From the NCBI RefSeq assembly GCF_001983935.1, contig NZ_CP017641.1, positions 7,490,001 through 7,554,000 of the forward strand: a stretch of DNA of 64,000 bases, written 5' to 3'. The translations under genes were made by a program, and so were the position numbers. Origin of the DNA: Fuerstiella marisgermanici (GTDB lineage Bacteria > Planctomycetota > Planctomycetia > Planctomycetales > Planctomycetaceae). Of this stretch, positions 18,263-27,010 are shown one piece after another (the first letter of the stretch is position 1; every line of letters starts with the position of its first letter). The notes beneath the pieces were generated by a model. The model ran no database searches. It was not told the DNA's origin and worked only from the letters and a program-made list of their open reading frames with translations.

Positions 18263-18822
18263 GGATTGTGTAAGCTGCTTTGATGGTCGCGGTATAACAA
18301 TCTAGTCATTGGGTCAGTTCACCGGGATAAAACTCATACTGCCGGATAATTCCAGTGACGATTGTATTTTATCTCGGGTTGGGGGGTGCCGCAAGGACAC
18401 CCAAGTGTAGGCCGGTGTGAGACATGAAATCCCGGTGGCCGGCGGTTGGTGATACGGCGTTGGGAGGACAATGAGCTTGGCGATTTTCCGCCCGAACGCT
18501 GGTTGACAGAAGCCGCCTATCACCCCCGAACAGGTAATTGAATTCTTACAGCCGCTGCTGGTTCCGGTACTCCGGCCTGGCAGCGACTGCAGGGTGTGCG
18601 AGCGGTCGAAGCCTGTCGTGAGCTGGCTTTGGGCCCGTCGCAGCCCTGAGCCGAACGCGAGAATTTTTCGTACTCGGGACAATTTTTGCCCTTCGATCTA
18701 TCCCGGAACGGCCAGCGTCGCGTACATATCTGCATGCTTCGCACAGTTGACGAAGGCAATGGACCAAAGTCGGTCGGTGGTGTTCCCGACGGCTCGTCTG
18801 TTGCACTTCGGTCCGGCGAAGA
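18263..18822 (+). other. Intergenic region before the ligase/peptidase cluster
   Basis: About 560 bases between the interrupted minus-strand gene and the C39-like peptidase gene. Open frames cross it, but none shows a leader, family motif or ribosome site. It should contain the promoter of the plus-strand cluster and that of the interrupted gene. Confidence 0.45.
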
Positions 18823-19578
18823 ATGCGAACCGCATTGATGCACCACAACCTCCCGTTGGAGATGACTCGGCAGCCGGACGACTTCACGTGCGGCCCCACC
18901 TGTTTGCAGGCGATCTATCGCTACTATGGCGACGATCTGCCGCTGACGTCTTTGATTGAAGACGTTCCCACGTTCACCGACGGCGGTACGCTGGCCGTGA
19001 TGCTCGGCTGTGACGCATTGACGCGCGGCTATGAAGCGACCATCTACACCTTCAACCTTCAGGTGTTTGATCCCAGCTGGTTTGGCAGCAGTCGCGTCGA
19101 CCTGGCGGAACGGTTGATGGGTCAGAAAGCGGTCCGCCAGAATCCGAAGCTGATCACGGCGTGTGATGCGTACATTGAGTTTCTGAACCGTGGCGGATCG
19201 ATCCGGATGCAGGATCTGAACGGCACGTTGATCCGCAAATACCTGAAGCGGTCGATCCCCATTCTTACCGGCCTGAGTGCCACATACCTGTACAGCGAAT
19301 CGCGTGAGATTGCGGAAACTTCGACGCCGGACGATCTTCGTGGCACACCCAGCGGCCACTTTGTGGTGTTGTCGGGGTTTGATGGGGTAGAACGAACGGT
19401 GCAGGTGTCGGACCCTTTTTTGCCAAACCCGCTTTCTCAGGGACATCAGTACGAAGTGCCGCTGGATCGAGCCATCTGTTCGATTCTATTGGGGATCATG
19501 ACCTACGACGCAAACCTGCTGATCATTCGTCCCCGTGATCCGCAACATCATTTCTTCCAGGGAACGGAACAGCGTTAA
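18823..19578 (+). CDS. C39-like (papain-fold) cysteine peptidase of the RimK/GCS2 cluster
   Basis: A 251-residue cytosolic protein with a C39-type triad: Cys23 in QPDDFTCGPTCLQAIYRYYG, His179 in SGHFVVLSGFD and Asp197 in VSDPF. Peptidases of this type occur beside RLAN/RimK ATP-grasp ligases and probably trim or recycle the ligase product. There is no leader. In-frame ATGs at 18838 and 18862 are alternative starts, and no strong ribosome site decides between them. The stop overlaps the next start as TAATG at 19576-19580, so translation of the two genes is coupled. The substrate is unknown. Confidence 0.8.
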   Translation: MRTALMHHNLPLEMTRQPDDFTCGPTCLQAIYRYYGDDLPLTSLIEDVPTFTDGGTLAVMLGCDALTRGYEATIYTFNLQVFDPSWFGSSRVDLAERLMGQKAVRQNPKLITACDAYIEFLNRGGSIRMQDLNGTLIRKYLKRSIPILTGLSATYLYSESREIAETSTPDDLRGTPSGHFVVLSGFDGVERTVQVSDPFLPNPLSQGHQYEVPLDRAICSILLGIMTYDANLLIIRPRDPQHHFFQGTEQR

Positions 19579-21053
19579 TGACAGCATTGATTGTGACGTC
19601 GGATGCGCGAGACTGGCCATTCGACATCTCCGGAGTCGACGTGGTGGACGCGTGGACGTATCTGACGTCTCCGGAATTCGGCAACGCTCGCCGAACCACG
19701 CGAGTCTTCAATCTGTGCCGCAGTTATCGCTACCAGAGTACAGGCTATTACGTGTCGTTGCTGGCGGAAGCGCGCGGGCACAAGCCGCTTCCCGGTGTGA
19801 CAACACTTCAGGACCTGAAGACTCGGTCGATGATCCGGCTGGTGTCGGACGAACTGGATGAACTGATTCAGAAAAGTCTGGCTCCGCTACAGTCGTCCGA
19901 ATTTACACTCAGCGTCTATTTCGGCCGCAACCTGGCTCAGCGATATGATCGATTAAGCCTGCATCTTTTCAATCAGTTTCCGGTGCCGCTGTTGCGGGCT
20001 GAGTTCATCAAACGTGACGAAACATGGCAGATCCGGCGGATCAAAGCTTTGTCTGGCGCGGACGTGCCAGCGAACCACACGGAATTCGTGACGGAGGCCG
20101 CTCAACGCTATTTCGGTGGCCGCAGCACCTCAGTGAAGGTTCGGAAACGCACGCGATTTGACCTCGCCATCCTGCACGATCCGCTCGAAAAAGATAACGC
20201 TCCGTCCGACGAAGCCGCGTTGAAGAAGTTTCTGAAGGCGGCCGAGAAGGCAGAAATCAACGCCGAATTACTCACGAAGGACGACTTCGGGCGGCTGCTG
20301 GAATTTGATGCGTTGTTCATCCGCGAAACCACGGCGGTCAATCATCACACCTACCGGTTCGCTCGCCGAGCGGCCAGTGAAGGCATGATTGTGATCGACG
20401 ATCCGGTGTCGATTTTGCGGTGTACGAACAAAGTTTATCTGGCGGAACTGCTCACTCGTCACAAGATCCCGATCCCCCGCACGGTGCTGCTGCATCGCGA
20501 AAACGCGGACAGCATCGCGGCAGAGTTGGGGTTTCCGTGCGTCATCAAAAAGCCGGACAGCGCGTTTTCGCAGGGCGTGGTGAAGATTAAGTCTGAAGAC
20601 GAATTGCGTGAGCAGTTGCCGAAGTTCTTTGATGAATCGGAATTGCTTGTGGCTCAGGAATTCCTGCCGACCGACTTCGACTGGCGTATCGGGGTGCTCG
20701 ACAATAAGCCGCTGTTTGCCTGCCGCTACTTTATGGCGCGAGGTCACTGGCAGATTATTCGCCAGGAACGCGCCGGAGCGGGCCGCTACGGAAAGACCGA
20801 AACCGTTCCGGTCGAACTCGCCCCGCGCAAGGCGGTCGACGTCGCCGTGAAGGCGGCGAACCTGATCGGCAACGGGTTGTACGGAGTCGACGTGAAGGAA
20901 ACGGCGAATGGTTTTCATGTGATCGAAGTCAACGACAACCCCAACATTGATGCCGGAGCCGAAGATGCTCTGCTAAAGGACGAACTGTACAGCCGAATTA
21001 TGGACGTCTTTGTGCGTCGCATCGAAGCAGCAAAGGCGCGGAATCATGACTGA
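19578..21053 (+). CDS. RimK-like ATP-grasp ligase with RLAN N-terminal domain
   Basis: A 491-residue protein. Residues about 1-185 match the RLAN domain that precedes some RimK ligases (ALIVTSDARDWPF, then TRVFNLCRSYRYQSTGYYVSLLAEARGHKPLP). Residues about 200-485 are an ATP-grasp domain: FIRETTAVNHHTYRFAR, then VIKKPDSAFSQGVVKI for nucleotide binding and GVDVKETANGFHVIEVNDNPNID for metal binding. Such enzymes add amino acids to a peptide or small acceptor using ATP. It overlaps the peptidase stop and precedes a GCS2 ligase. The acceptor and amino acid are not readable from the sequence. Confidence 0.88.
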   Translation: MTALIVTSDARDWPFDISGVDVVDAWTYLTSPEFGNARRTTRVFNLCRSYRYQSTGYYVSLLAEARGHKPLPGVTTLQDLKTRSMIRLVSDELDELIQKSLAPLQSSEFTLSVYFGRNLAQRYDRLSLHLFNQFPVPLLRAEFIKRDETWQIRRIKALSGADVPANHTEFVTEAAQRYFGGRSTSVKVRKRTRFDLAILHDPLEKDNAPSDEAALKKFLKAAEKAEINAELLTKDDFGRLLEFDALFIRETTAVNHHTYRFARRAASEGMIVIDDPVSILRCTNKVYLAELLTRHKIPIPRTVLLHRENADSIAAELGFPCVIKKPDSAFSQGVVKIKSEDELREQLPKFFDESELLVAQEFLPTDFDWRIGVLDNKPLFACRYFMARGHWQIIRQERAGAGRYGKTETVPVELAPRKAVDVAVKAANLIGNGLYGVDVKETANGFHVIEVNDNPNIDAGAEDALLKDELYSRIMDVFVRRIEAAKARNHD

Positions 21054-21081
21054 TCGATTGCAGGTGAAACACTCGGCTTCT

Positions 21082-21132
21082 ACCTCCCCCAAGCGAAGCG
21101 CGAGGGGGAGGTCGGACAAGCGGAGCAATGTC
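21082..21132 (+). repeat. Palindromic insert between the rimK-like and GCS2 genes
   Basis: Two adjacent hairpins: ACCTCCCCC (21082-21090) pairs perfectly with GGGGGAGGT (21104-21112), and CGGACA pairs with TGTCCG at 21113-21132. The rest of the gap up to about 21240 is also GC-rich and repeat-like. It looks like a REP-type insertion in an otherwise tight gene cluster. Confidence 0.7.
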
Positions 21133-21272
21133 CGGGAGGGGGTTCGTGCGCTGCCGATGGCGGTCTGCACACTCGACCCTACCCCGAACTTGCTGCGCTC
21201 GTTCGACCCCGCCTGCAATGAATTGCCGGAGGGGGGCGCGGGCTGTCGTTTTGGGGAGTCAACTGCAAACCG

Positions 21273-22529
21273 ATGAGCGACATAACTCAGTCAATTACTT
21301 CGCTGCACCTGTTCGAAGCCTTCGGCGTCGAAATTGAGTACATGATTGCTGACCGTTCGACGCTGGACGTGTGTCCGATCGCTGACAAGCTGATCGAAGC
21401 GGAGTGTGGTTCGATTCAGGATGAGATCACGCTCGGCGACCTGGCATGGTCGAACGAGCTGGCTTTGCATGTCATTGAACTCAAGACAGCGTTGCCCGCG
21501 CCTTCGTTGACTGGGTTGTCTCAAGTGTTTCAGGACCATGTCGGCCGAATCAACGGTCACTTGAAAGGCCAGAACGCGACGTTGCTTCCGTCGGCGATGC
21601 ATCCGTGGATGAATCCAGCCACAGAAATGCAGCTTTGGCCACATGGTTACAGCGAGGTCTACGAAGCCTTCGACCGGATCTTTGACTGCACCGGACACGG
21701 CTGGGCGAATTTGCAAAGTGTGCACCTGAATTTGCCGTTCTGCGGAGACGAAGAATTCGGGCGATTGCATGCGGCGGTTCGGCTGGTGCTGCCGCTACTG
21801 CCTGGCCTTGCGGCGTCGTCGCCGCTGATGGACGGGCGGCCATCGGGGATGCTGGATACCAGACTCGACGTCTATCGGTCCAATGCCCGCCGCGTGCCGT
21901 TGGTGTCCGGGCACGTGATTCCTGAACAAGCGTTTACCGAAGCAGACTATCGTCGGCTGATTTTTGAACCGATGTTTCAGCAGATCGCCCCGCTGGATCC
22001 GGACGGTATTCTTCAGGACGAATTCCTGAACGCGCGTGGTGCGATTGCGAGGTTCGATCGGGGTTCGATCGAAATTCGAGTGATCGACGTGCAGGAATGT
22101 CCGGCGGCGGACCTTGCGATTTTGCAGGCCACGGTGGCGGTGCTGAAAGCCTTGACGGAAGAACGCTGGAGTCGACTTGCTGAACAGCAGGCCGTCGAAG
22201 TGGAACCTCTGTTCCGGATTTTGCGCGACGCCATCCGTGTGGGGCACGACGCGGTGATTGACAACGCAGCTTATCTGAGTCTCTTCGGATTTCGAAAGTC
22301 GTCAGCCAGCGTCGGCGAATTGTGGCGGCATCTGATAGACTGCACTTCGCCGGAAACGGATGCAGCCACGGCGACGGCTCTGGATGTGATTCTGGACGAA
22401 GGTCCGCTGGCTGCCAGAATCCTGAAACGGTTGCACGGCAATACATCGCATGAAGAAACGGCGAACGTCTATCGCGACCTGGCGAACTGCCTGACTGGCG
22501 GGCGGCCGTTTTCGTCGGACGTGAATTAA
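21273..22529 (+). CDS. GCS2-family carboxylate-amine ligase
   Basis: A 418-residue protein of the glutamate-cysteine ligase type 2 family. It begins with FEAFGVEIEYMIADRSTLDV, where the two Glu residues bind metal, and continues with NELALHVIELKT, the MHPWMNP block and RGSIEIRVIDVQECP. GCS2 enzymes join the amine of one amino acid to a carboxylate with ATP. In this cluster it probably makes or extends the same conjugate as the RimK-like ligase. Its ATG overlaps the TGA of a small frame that runs through the preceding repeat (ATGA at 21273-21276). Codons further upstream do not look coding. Confidence 0.85.
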   Translation: MSDITQSITSLHLFEAFGVEIEYMIADRSTLDVCPIADKLIEAECGSIQDEITLGDLAWSNELALHVIELKTALPAPSLTGLSQVFQDHVGRINGHLKGQNATLLPSAMHPWMNPATEMQLWPHGYSEVYEAFDRIFDCTGHGWANLQSVHLNLPFCGDEEFGRLHAAVRLVLPLLPGLAASSPLMDGRPSGMLDTRLDVYRSNARRVPLVSGHVIPEQAFTEADYRRLIFEPMFQQIAPLDPDGILQDEFLNARGAIARFDRGSIEIRVIDVQECPAADLAILQATVAVLKALTEERWSRLAEQQAVEVEPLFRILRDAIRVGHDAVIDNAAYLSLFGFRKSSASVGELWRHLIDCTSPETDAATATALDVILDEGPLAARILKRLHGNTSHEETANVYRDLANCLTGGRPFSSDVN

Positions 22530-22611
22530 CGCTAATTTTCAGGTGCGACGATCTGCAAGCAGTTAGCGGTCCGAACCTGTTCCATTCACCAACACGCCAC
22601 ACAGAAATTAC

Positions 22612-24171
22612 ATGGAAACCATCGACCTTAAAGACCACGAATGGAAAACTGTTCTGCGACCGCTGTCCATCGACGACTTCGATGAACTGATCGCAATGCA
22701 GCTTGCCTGTTTTCCCGGCATGCACCCGTGGGAACGCGACCAGATTGAAAGTCAGTTGCAGCACTTTCCGGACGGTCAAATGGTCATCGAAATCGAAGGC
22801 AAGCTGGCGGCATCCAGTTGCAGTCTGATTTTGAACTACGACGTCAACATGGAGTGGCACGACTGGAAAAAGGTGGCGGACGAAGGCTACATCCGCAACC
22901 ACAATCCCAAAGGCGACACTCTGTATGGCATCGAAATTATGGTGCATCCGGAATTTCGAGGGATGAAGCTGGCGCGGCGATTATATGACGCTCGCAAAGA
23001 ACTGTGCCGCGAAAAGAATCTGGCGAGAATCATCGTGGCCGGGCGACTGCCGGGTTACGGCAAACACGCCGATGATATGACGGCTCGCGAATACGTCGAA
23101 GGTGTTGTTGACAAAACACTGTACGACCCGGTTCTGACGGCTCAGATTTCCAATGGCTTCGCGCTGCAGGGACTGATCCCAAATTACTTTCCGTCTGATT
23201 CGGCCAGTCGCGGTTACGCATCGTTTTTGGAATGGCGGAATCTTGACTACGTCAAGGGGGCCAAGCGGCGTTTTCTGAGTGCCACGGAACTGGTTCGTAT
23301 CGCGGCCGTTCAGTATCAGATGCGAACAATCAAAGACTTCAGCGACTTCGCTCAGCAGTGCGAATTCTTCATCGACACGGCCAGCGAATACAAGAGCGAC
23401 TTCGTCCTGTTTCCCGAACTGCACACGACTCAGCTGCTGTCCTGCATTCCCGAACTGCGTCCTGGCGAGGCGGCTCGTAAGCTGGCGGAATTCACGCCGC
23501 AGTATCTGGACTTCTACACCGAAATGGCGGTGAAGTATCACGTGAACATCATTGGCGGTTCACAGTTCGTGATGGAAGACGAGGCGTTGTACAACGTGTC
23601 GTACCTGTTTCGCCGCGACGGAACTCTTGAGAAGCAGGAAAAGATTCACATCACTCCCAGCGAACGCAAGTGGTGGGGCGTGACTCCGGGGCGCAAGGTC
23701 AACGTGTTTGAAACAGACTGCGGCACCGTTGCGATTCTGATTTGCTACGACATCGAATTTCCGGAACTGGTCCGCATCGCGGCGGCCAAGGGAGCTCAGA
23801 TTGTCTTTGTGCCGTTCAACACCGACACGCGGCACGGCTATTTGCGAGTCCGAAACTGCGCGATGGCTCGCTGCGTGGAAAATCACGTCTACGTCGCCGT
23901 GGCCGGCTGTACGGGCAACCTTCCATTCGTGGAAAACAGCGATATTCACTACGCTCAATCAGCCATTTTTACGCCTGCTGATGCTGAGTTCGCTCGCGAC
24001 GCCATCGCGGCCGAAAGCAATGCCAACATCGAAACGCTGATTATTCACGACGTCGATGTGGAGCAGTTGCGACGGCACAAAGAAACGGGCAGCGTGCAGA
24101 ACTGGAACGACCGGCGCAAGGATCTGTACAAGGTGGTCTATCAGGAAGACGGCCACGAATTTTCGGTTTAG
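22612..24171 (+). CDS. GNAT acetyltransferase fused to a carbon-nitrogen hydrolase (nitrilase)
   Basis: A 519-residue bifunctional protein. Residues about 14-215 are GNAT-like, with the acetyl-CoA segment [19 protein letters not shown]. Residues about 228-510 are a nitrilase-superfamily hydrolase with the triad Glu269 (FPELHTT), Lys344 (KIHITPSE) and Cys378 ([10 protein letters not shown]). The hydrolase would cleave an amide; the GNAT half may acetylate or act as an amidoligase-like partner. This fusion fits known RLAN/RimK gene neighbourhoods. Its TAG stop at 24169-24171 coincides with the first bases of a dispersed repeat, so the original C-terminus may have differed slightly. Confidence 0.88.
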   Translation: METIDLKDHEWKTVLRPLSIDDFDELIAMQLACFPGMHPWERDQIESQLQHFPDGQMVIEIEGKLAASSCSLILNYDVNMEWHDWKKVADEGYIRNHNPKGDTLYGIEIMVHPEFRGMKLARRLYDARKELCREKNLARIIVAGRLPGYGKHADDMTAREYVEGVVDKTLYDPVLTAQISNGFALQGLIPNYFPSDSASRGYASFLEWRNLDYVKGAKRRFLSATELVRIAAVQYQMRTIKDFSDFAQQCEFFIDTASEYKSDFVLFPELHTTQLLSCIPELRPGEAARKLAEFTPQYLDFYTEMAVKYHVNIIGGSQFVMEDEALYNVSYLFRRDGTLEKQEKIHITPSERKWWGVTPGRKVNVFETDCGTVAILICYDIEFPELVRIAAAKGAQIVFVPFNTDTRHGYLRVRNCAMARCVENHVYVAVAGCTGNLPFVENSDIHYAQSAIFTPADAEFARDAIAAESNANIETLIIHDVDVEQLRRHKETGSVQNWNDRRKDLYKVVYQEDGHEFSV

Positions 24172-24273
24172 AGCAGTTTCCCATTTGTCGTGGACGGTCC
24201 GGGCTCGTGGAAATCAGCCTTCATCGTGCGAAACGCTTGTTCCGCGGCTACCGGTCAGCGAGGTTCGCTGTAG
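24171..24273 (+). repeat. Dispersed repeat A, long copy 1
   Basis: About 103 bases starting GAGCAGTTTCCC and running through a core shared with 10814 and 26798 (GTCGTGGACGGTCCGGGCTC), then CGAAACGCTTGTTCCGCGGC. It ends in a hairpin CAGCGA-GGT-TCGCTG. The start overlaps the stop codon of the GNAT-nitrilase gene. Confidence 0.8.
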
Positions 24274-24482
24274 CACGAGGTTGTATGTCGAAATGTGAGC
24301 GGGCTGTGGCGGCTTTCGGTAGCTGATTCTCTGCGTTTTCGTTGCCGCAGCACGTTTTCAGGTGGCTGCGCCGAATTCTCGGCCGACGATCGTCACGCGC
24401 TATTGCGGGCACAGTCTTGCGATATCCGCCATCGTCGAATCTGTTACAGTCCGGTGCGAGTTGCCCACCTGACTGCTCTCTT

Positions 24483-24740
24483 AGAACCCCTAACAAGACC
24501 TGTGTGGCCGCGTTGTGACGACAGTTGTCGAGATGCAAGGAAAAGTGACGAGGCGACAGATGTCGTCGAGGAGCGCTGACGCCGCAGATCGGCTGCTGTC
24601 GTCGCAACCCTCCGGGCCGCTTGTGTTTCCGCCTCAGGCGGCGTCGTTCGTCGTCGACGACATTTGTCGCCTCCTCCTCACTTCTTGCCTGAAACGAAAC
24701 CACAAACGTCGCGGCTCACACAGGTTTTGTTAGGGGTTCT
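24483..24740. repeat. 258-bp foldback (MITE-like) element, copy 1
   Basis: The ends AGAACCCCTAACAAGACCTG and the reverse complement AGAACCCCTAACAAAACCTG form near-perfect terminal inverted repeats, flanked by TT(A) and TAA. Inner segments are also complementary, for example GAGGCGACAGATGTCG against TGTCGCCTCC, so the whole unit can fold back on itself. A second copy of exactly the same length lies at 49389-49646. It encodes no transposase. It ends nine bases before the start codon of the MFS gene. Confidence 0.85.
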
Positions 24741-24749
24741 TAATCATTC

Positions 24750-26171
24750 ATGCCTTCCAACCCGCCAGACGATCCATTGGATTCCACCTTGAAGGCTGAG
24801 CCTGCGCCGCCTGCTGAAACGCTTGTCATCCCTCACGCCGCGCCAATTATTGTGGCGGGATGTCTGGGCATGGTTTACACGCAACTGGTGTTGTGCCCGG
24901 CCGGAATCGAACTGATTCGGCAATACGGAGGCACTGGTTATCACGTTGGGATCTTCGGTGCGATTCCGACGTTGATGCTGTTTTTGCAATTCTTCTCCGC
25001 CGTCGTGGCCAATCACCTGACCTATCGGCGCGGGCTTTGGATGACGGTTTCGTTCGTCCAGCGAATCACGCTGCTGCCCATTGCACTTGGCCCATTCTTG
25101 TTTCCGGACGTCAGCGGCCGTGTTTGGCTGTGGTTGTATCTGGGCCTGGCTGTGGCGAATCATGGGCTCATTCACTTTGCGTCGCCCTTGTGGATGTCGT
25201 GGATGGGTGACTATCTGCCGCGCCGCGGACTCAGTCAGTTTTGGGGAACGCGCCATGTGTGGATGCAGTGGGCAGGGGCGGCGGGTTTGTTGTTTGCGTC
25301 GGTTTTGCTGAAGGCTTATGCCGACGATATTGTGACCGCTTTTGCAGTCTTGATGACCATTGCCGCTGTTCTCGGTGTGATTGATATCACCATGTTCTGG
25401 TGGGTTTCCGAACCTCCAGTAACAAAGATTCCAGCAACCAGCATCGCTCGCGTACTGGCCGAACCGTTCCGCAATCGTGGCTTTCGATCGTTCATACGCT
25501 TTATGTGCTTCTGGCATTTTGCGGCGATGGTGGGAGCTCCGTTTATCAGCCTGTTTCTGTTGTCCGAGGTCGGCATGAGTCTGTCGCAGCTTATGCTGCT
25601 GTGGGTGTTTTGCTGGGTGGGCGGAGCGACCTGTGCAGGTCGGTTTGGCAGACTGGCCGCACGATTCGGACACAAGCCGATTCTGGTGATGTGTACGGCG
25701 CTGAAGTCGACGAACATGATCGCCTTGATTCTGATTCCGCTCGAACCGTCGGTGGCCTTTGCGGTTCTGGTCCCCGTCTTCTTTATTGACTCAATCCTGA
25801 ATGCGGGCTTTGCAGTCGCCACCAATGGATTTCTGTTAACTCAGTCACCGTCCGGCAACCGCACGATGTTTATCGCGTCGGGCACAGCGGTCGCGGGACT
25901 GGTGGGCGGCGTCACGTCGATCGCGTGTGGAGCTCTGCTGGCCGCTGTCCCCAACGGTGCGGTCCTGGCTGGCCAGCCGTTTGGCGGGTTTCAGACATTG
26001 TTCCTGGTCAGCGCGCTGCTGCGATTCGCCTCTGTTCTGCTGGTGATTCGTATTCGAGAACCGGAAGCTCACGGTACCCGGTTTGTCGTCTCGCAGCTTA
26101 TCGGAGCGTCACCGTTAAGAATGGTGCGGTTTCCGGTGGGGCTATTTCGAAGTATCGACCCAGACGAATAG
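24750..26171 (+). CDS. MFS transporter
   Basis: A 473-residue integral membrane protein with about 12 hydrophobic segments, beginning after a Pro-rich cytosolic tail (APIIVAGCLGMVYTQLVLCPAG). The segment GRFGRLAARFGHKPILVM looks like the MFS loop 2-3/8-9 signature. It is a secondary transporter of unknown substrate. It could export the product of the upstream ligase cluster, but a 580-base repeat region separates them, so this is only a suggestion. The ATG at 24750 is preceded by the end of a foldback element, whose AGGGG at 24732-24736 is the nearest purine-rich stretch. Confidence 0.8.
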   Translation: MPSNPPDDPLDSTLKAEPAPPAETLVIPHAAPIIVAGCLGMVYTQLVLCPAGIELIRQYGGTGYHVGIFGAIPTLMLFLQFFSAVVANHLTYRRGLWMTVSFVQRITLLPIALGPFLFPDVSGRVWLWLYLGLAVANHGLIHFASPLWMSWMGDYLPRRGLSQFWGTRHVWMQWAGAAGLLFASVLLKAYADDIVTAFAVLMTIAAVLGVIDITMFWWVSEPPVTKIPATSIARVLAEPFRNRGFRSFIRFMCFWHFAAMVGAPFISLFLLSEVGMSLSQLMLLWVFCWVGGATCAGRFGRLAARFGHKPILVMCTALKSTNMIALILIPLEPSVAFAVLVPVFFIDSILNAGFAVATNGFLLTQSPSGNRTMFIASGTAVAGLVGGVTSIACGALLAAVPNGAVLAGQPFGGFQTLFLVSALLRFASVLLVIRIREPEAHGTRFVVSQLIGASPLRMVRFPVGLFRSIDPDE

Positions 26172-26433
26172 GTGCGTTTGACATCGCGAGTGTCGGGCAG
26201 ACTTATGGCGGGGGATGGAACGGTTAGGCGCTACGGCGCCACAGACCGCAGAGTTTTCCAAAACCGAACCACCGACAGTTGGCTGATCAAACTGGTCGGA
26301 TCGCCGCATTTGCCAGCGCCTGATTCCGCGTGCTGTCGGCACAATTCGAGGGTAGCAATCTCCCGTAGTCACGTCGCCGATTGCCTACTTCGGCGGGCGG
26401 GAGTTGCAGCAATGCCCTGGAAAAGGAATGGCT

Positions 26434-26730
26434 ATGAAAACAATCAAAAAACTGAATCCTGTTCATCGATCGACGCCTCGTGAATCATTTCGAGTCTGGC
26501 TTCGACCACTTGGGTTCGCCTGGAAAATTCATGTCGAAGGTCGAGCTCAGGCTGCATGGCTAAAACAGCAGCTTGTCGAACACAACTGCGTCTGCACCAA
26601 GCTCACATTCGTTTGGAATAACAAAGCGTTAGGGTTTCGCTGCCTTTCAGAAAATCAGCATCAAAAGGATTCTGTCGAACGGTTGCTGCGTTCACTGCCA
26701 CAGGCGCGGATCCAAATTGATCCGGCGTGA
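26434..26730 (+). CDS. Small hypothetical protein
   Basis: A 98-residue basic protein from the ATG at 26434, which follows AAGGA by eight bases. It contains a compact segment with IHVEGRAQAAWLKQQLVEHNC and FRCLSENQHQKDSVERLLRSLP, which looks like a small alpha/beta domain. It has no leader or membrane segment. I do not recognise the family. It lies alone between the MFS gene and a dispersed repeat. Confidence 0.5.
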   Translation: MKTIKKLNPVHRSTPRESFRVWLRPLGFAWKIHVEGRAQAAWLKQQLVEHNCVCTKLTFVWNNKALGFRCLSENQHQKDSVERLLRSLPQARIQIDPA

Positions 26731-26797
26731 TGACGGCGGCCTGCGACGTAAGTCACCTGGAACTTGACCCGGGCGAGAGGGAGTCTGGCTTTTTCTA

Positions 26798-26900
26798 GAG
26801 CAGTTTACCGTTTGTCGTGGACGGTTCGGGCTCGTGGCAAACAGCATTCATAGTACGAAACGCTTGTTCCGCAGCCACAAGCCAGCGTGACACGCTGTAA
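26798..26900 (+). repeat. Dispersed repeat A, long copy 2
   Basis: About 103 bases starting GAGCAGTTTACCG, with the shared core GTCGTGGACGGTTCGGGCTC and CGAAACGCTTGTTCCGCAGC. It ends in a hairpin CAGCGTG-A-CACGCTG. The stem sequence differs from the copy at 24171 (CAGCGA/TCGCTG) but pairing is kept. It lies 110 bases before the ABC transporter genes. Confidence 0.8.
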
Positions 26901-27010
26901 AAGCCGGACTTCCCGTTGCGGGAACCAGTTGTTTGAAGCGACTTCGCCTGAAGGTGCATGTACGATGCGGTGGTGGAAATTAGATTCTCACTGCCGCATT
27001 AGCTTCGCCT

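Noticed and set aside
18520-19446. 308-codon minus-strand frame across the C39 peptidase gene
   Set aside because: It overlaps a gene with an intact Cys-His-Asp set and coupled stop; the translation is Arg-rich without motifs.
21934-22947. 337-codon minus-strand frame across the GCS2 and GNAT-nitrilase genes
   Set aside because: It spans parts of two well-supported plus-strand genes and their gap, which no real gene would do here.
24744-25673. 309-codon minus-strand frame opposite the MFS gene
   Set aside because: The plus strand has clear membrane helices; the antisense is rich in His, Gln and Arg with no domain.
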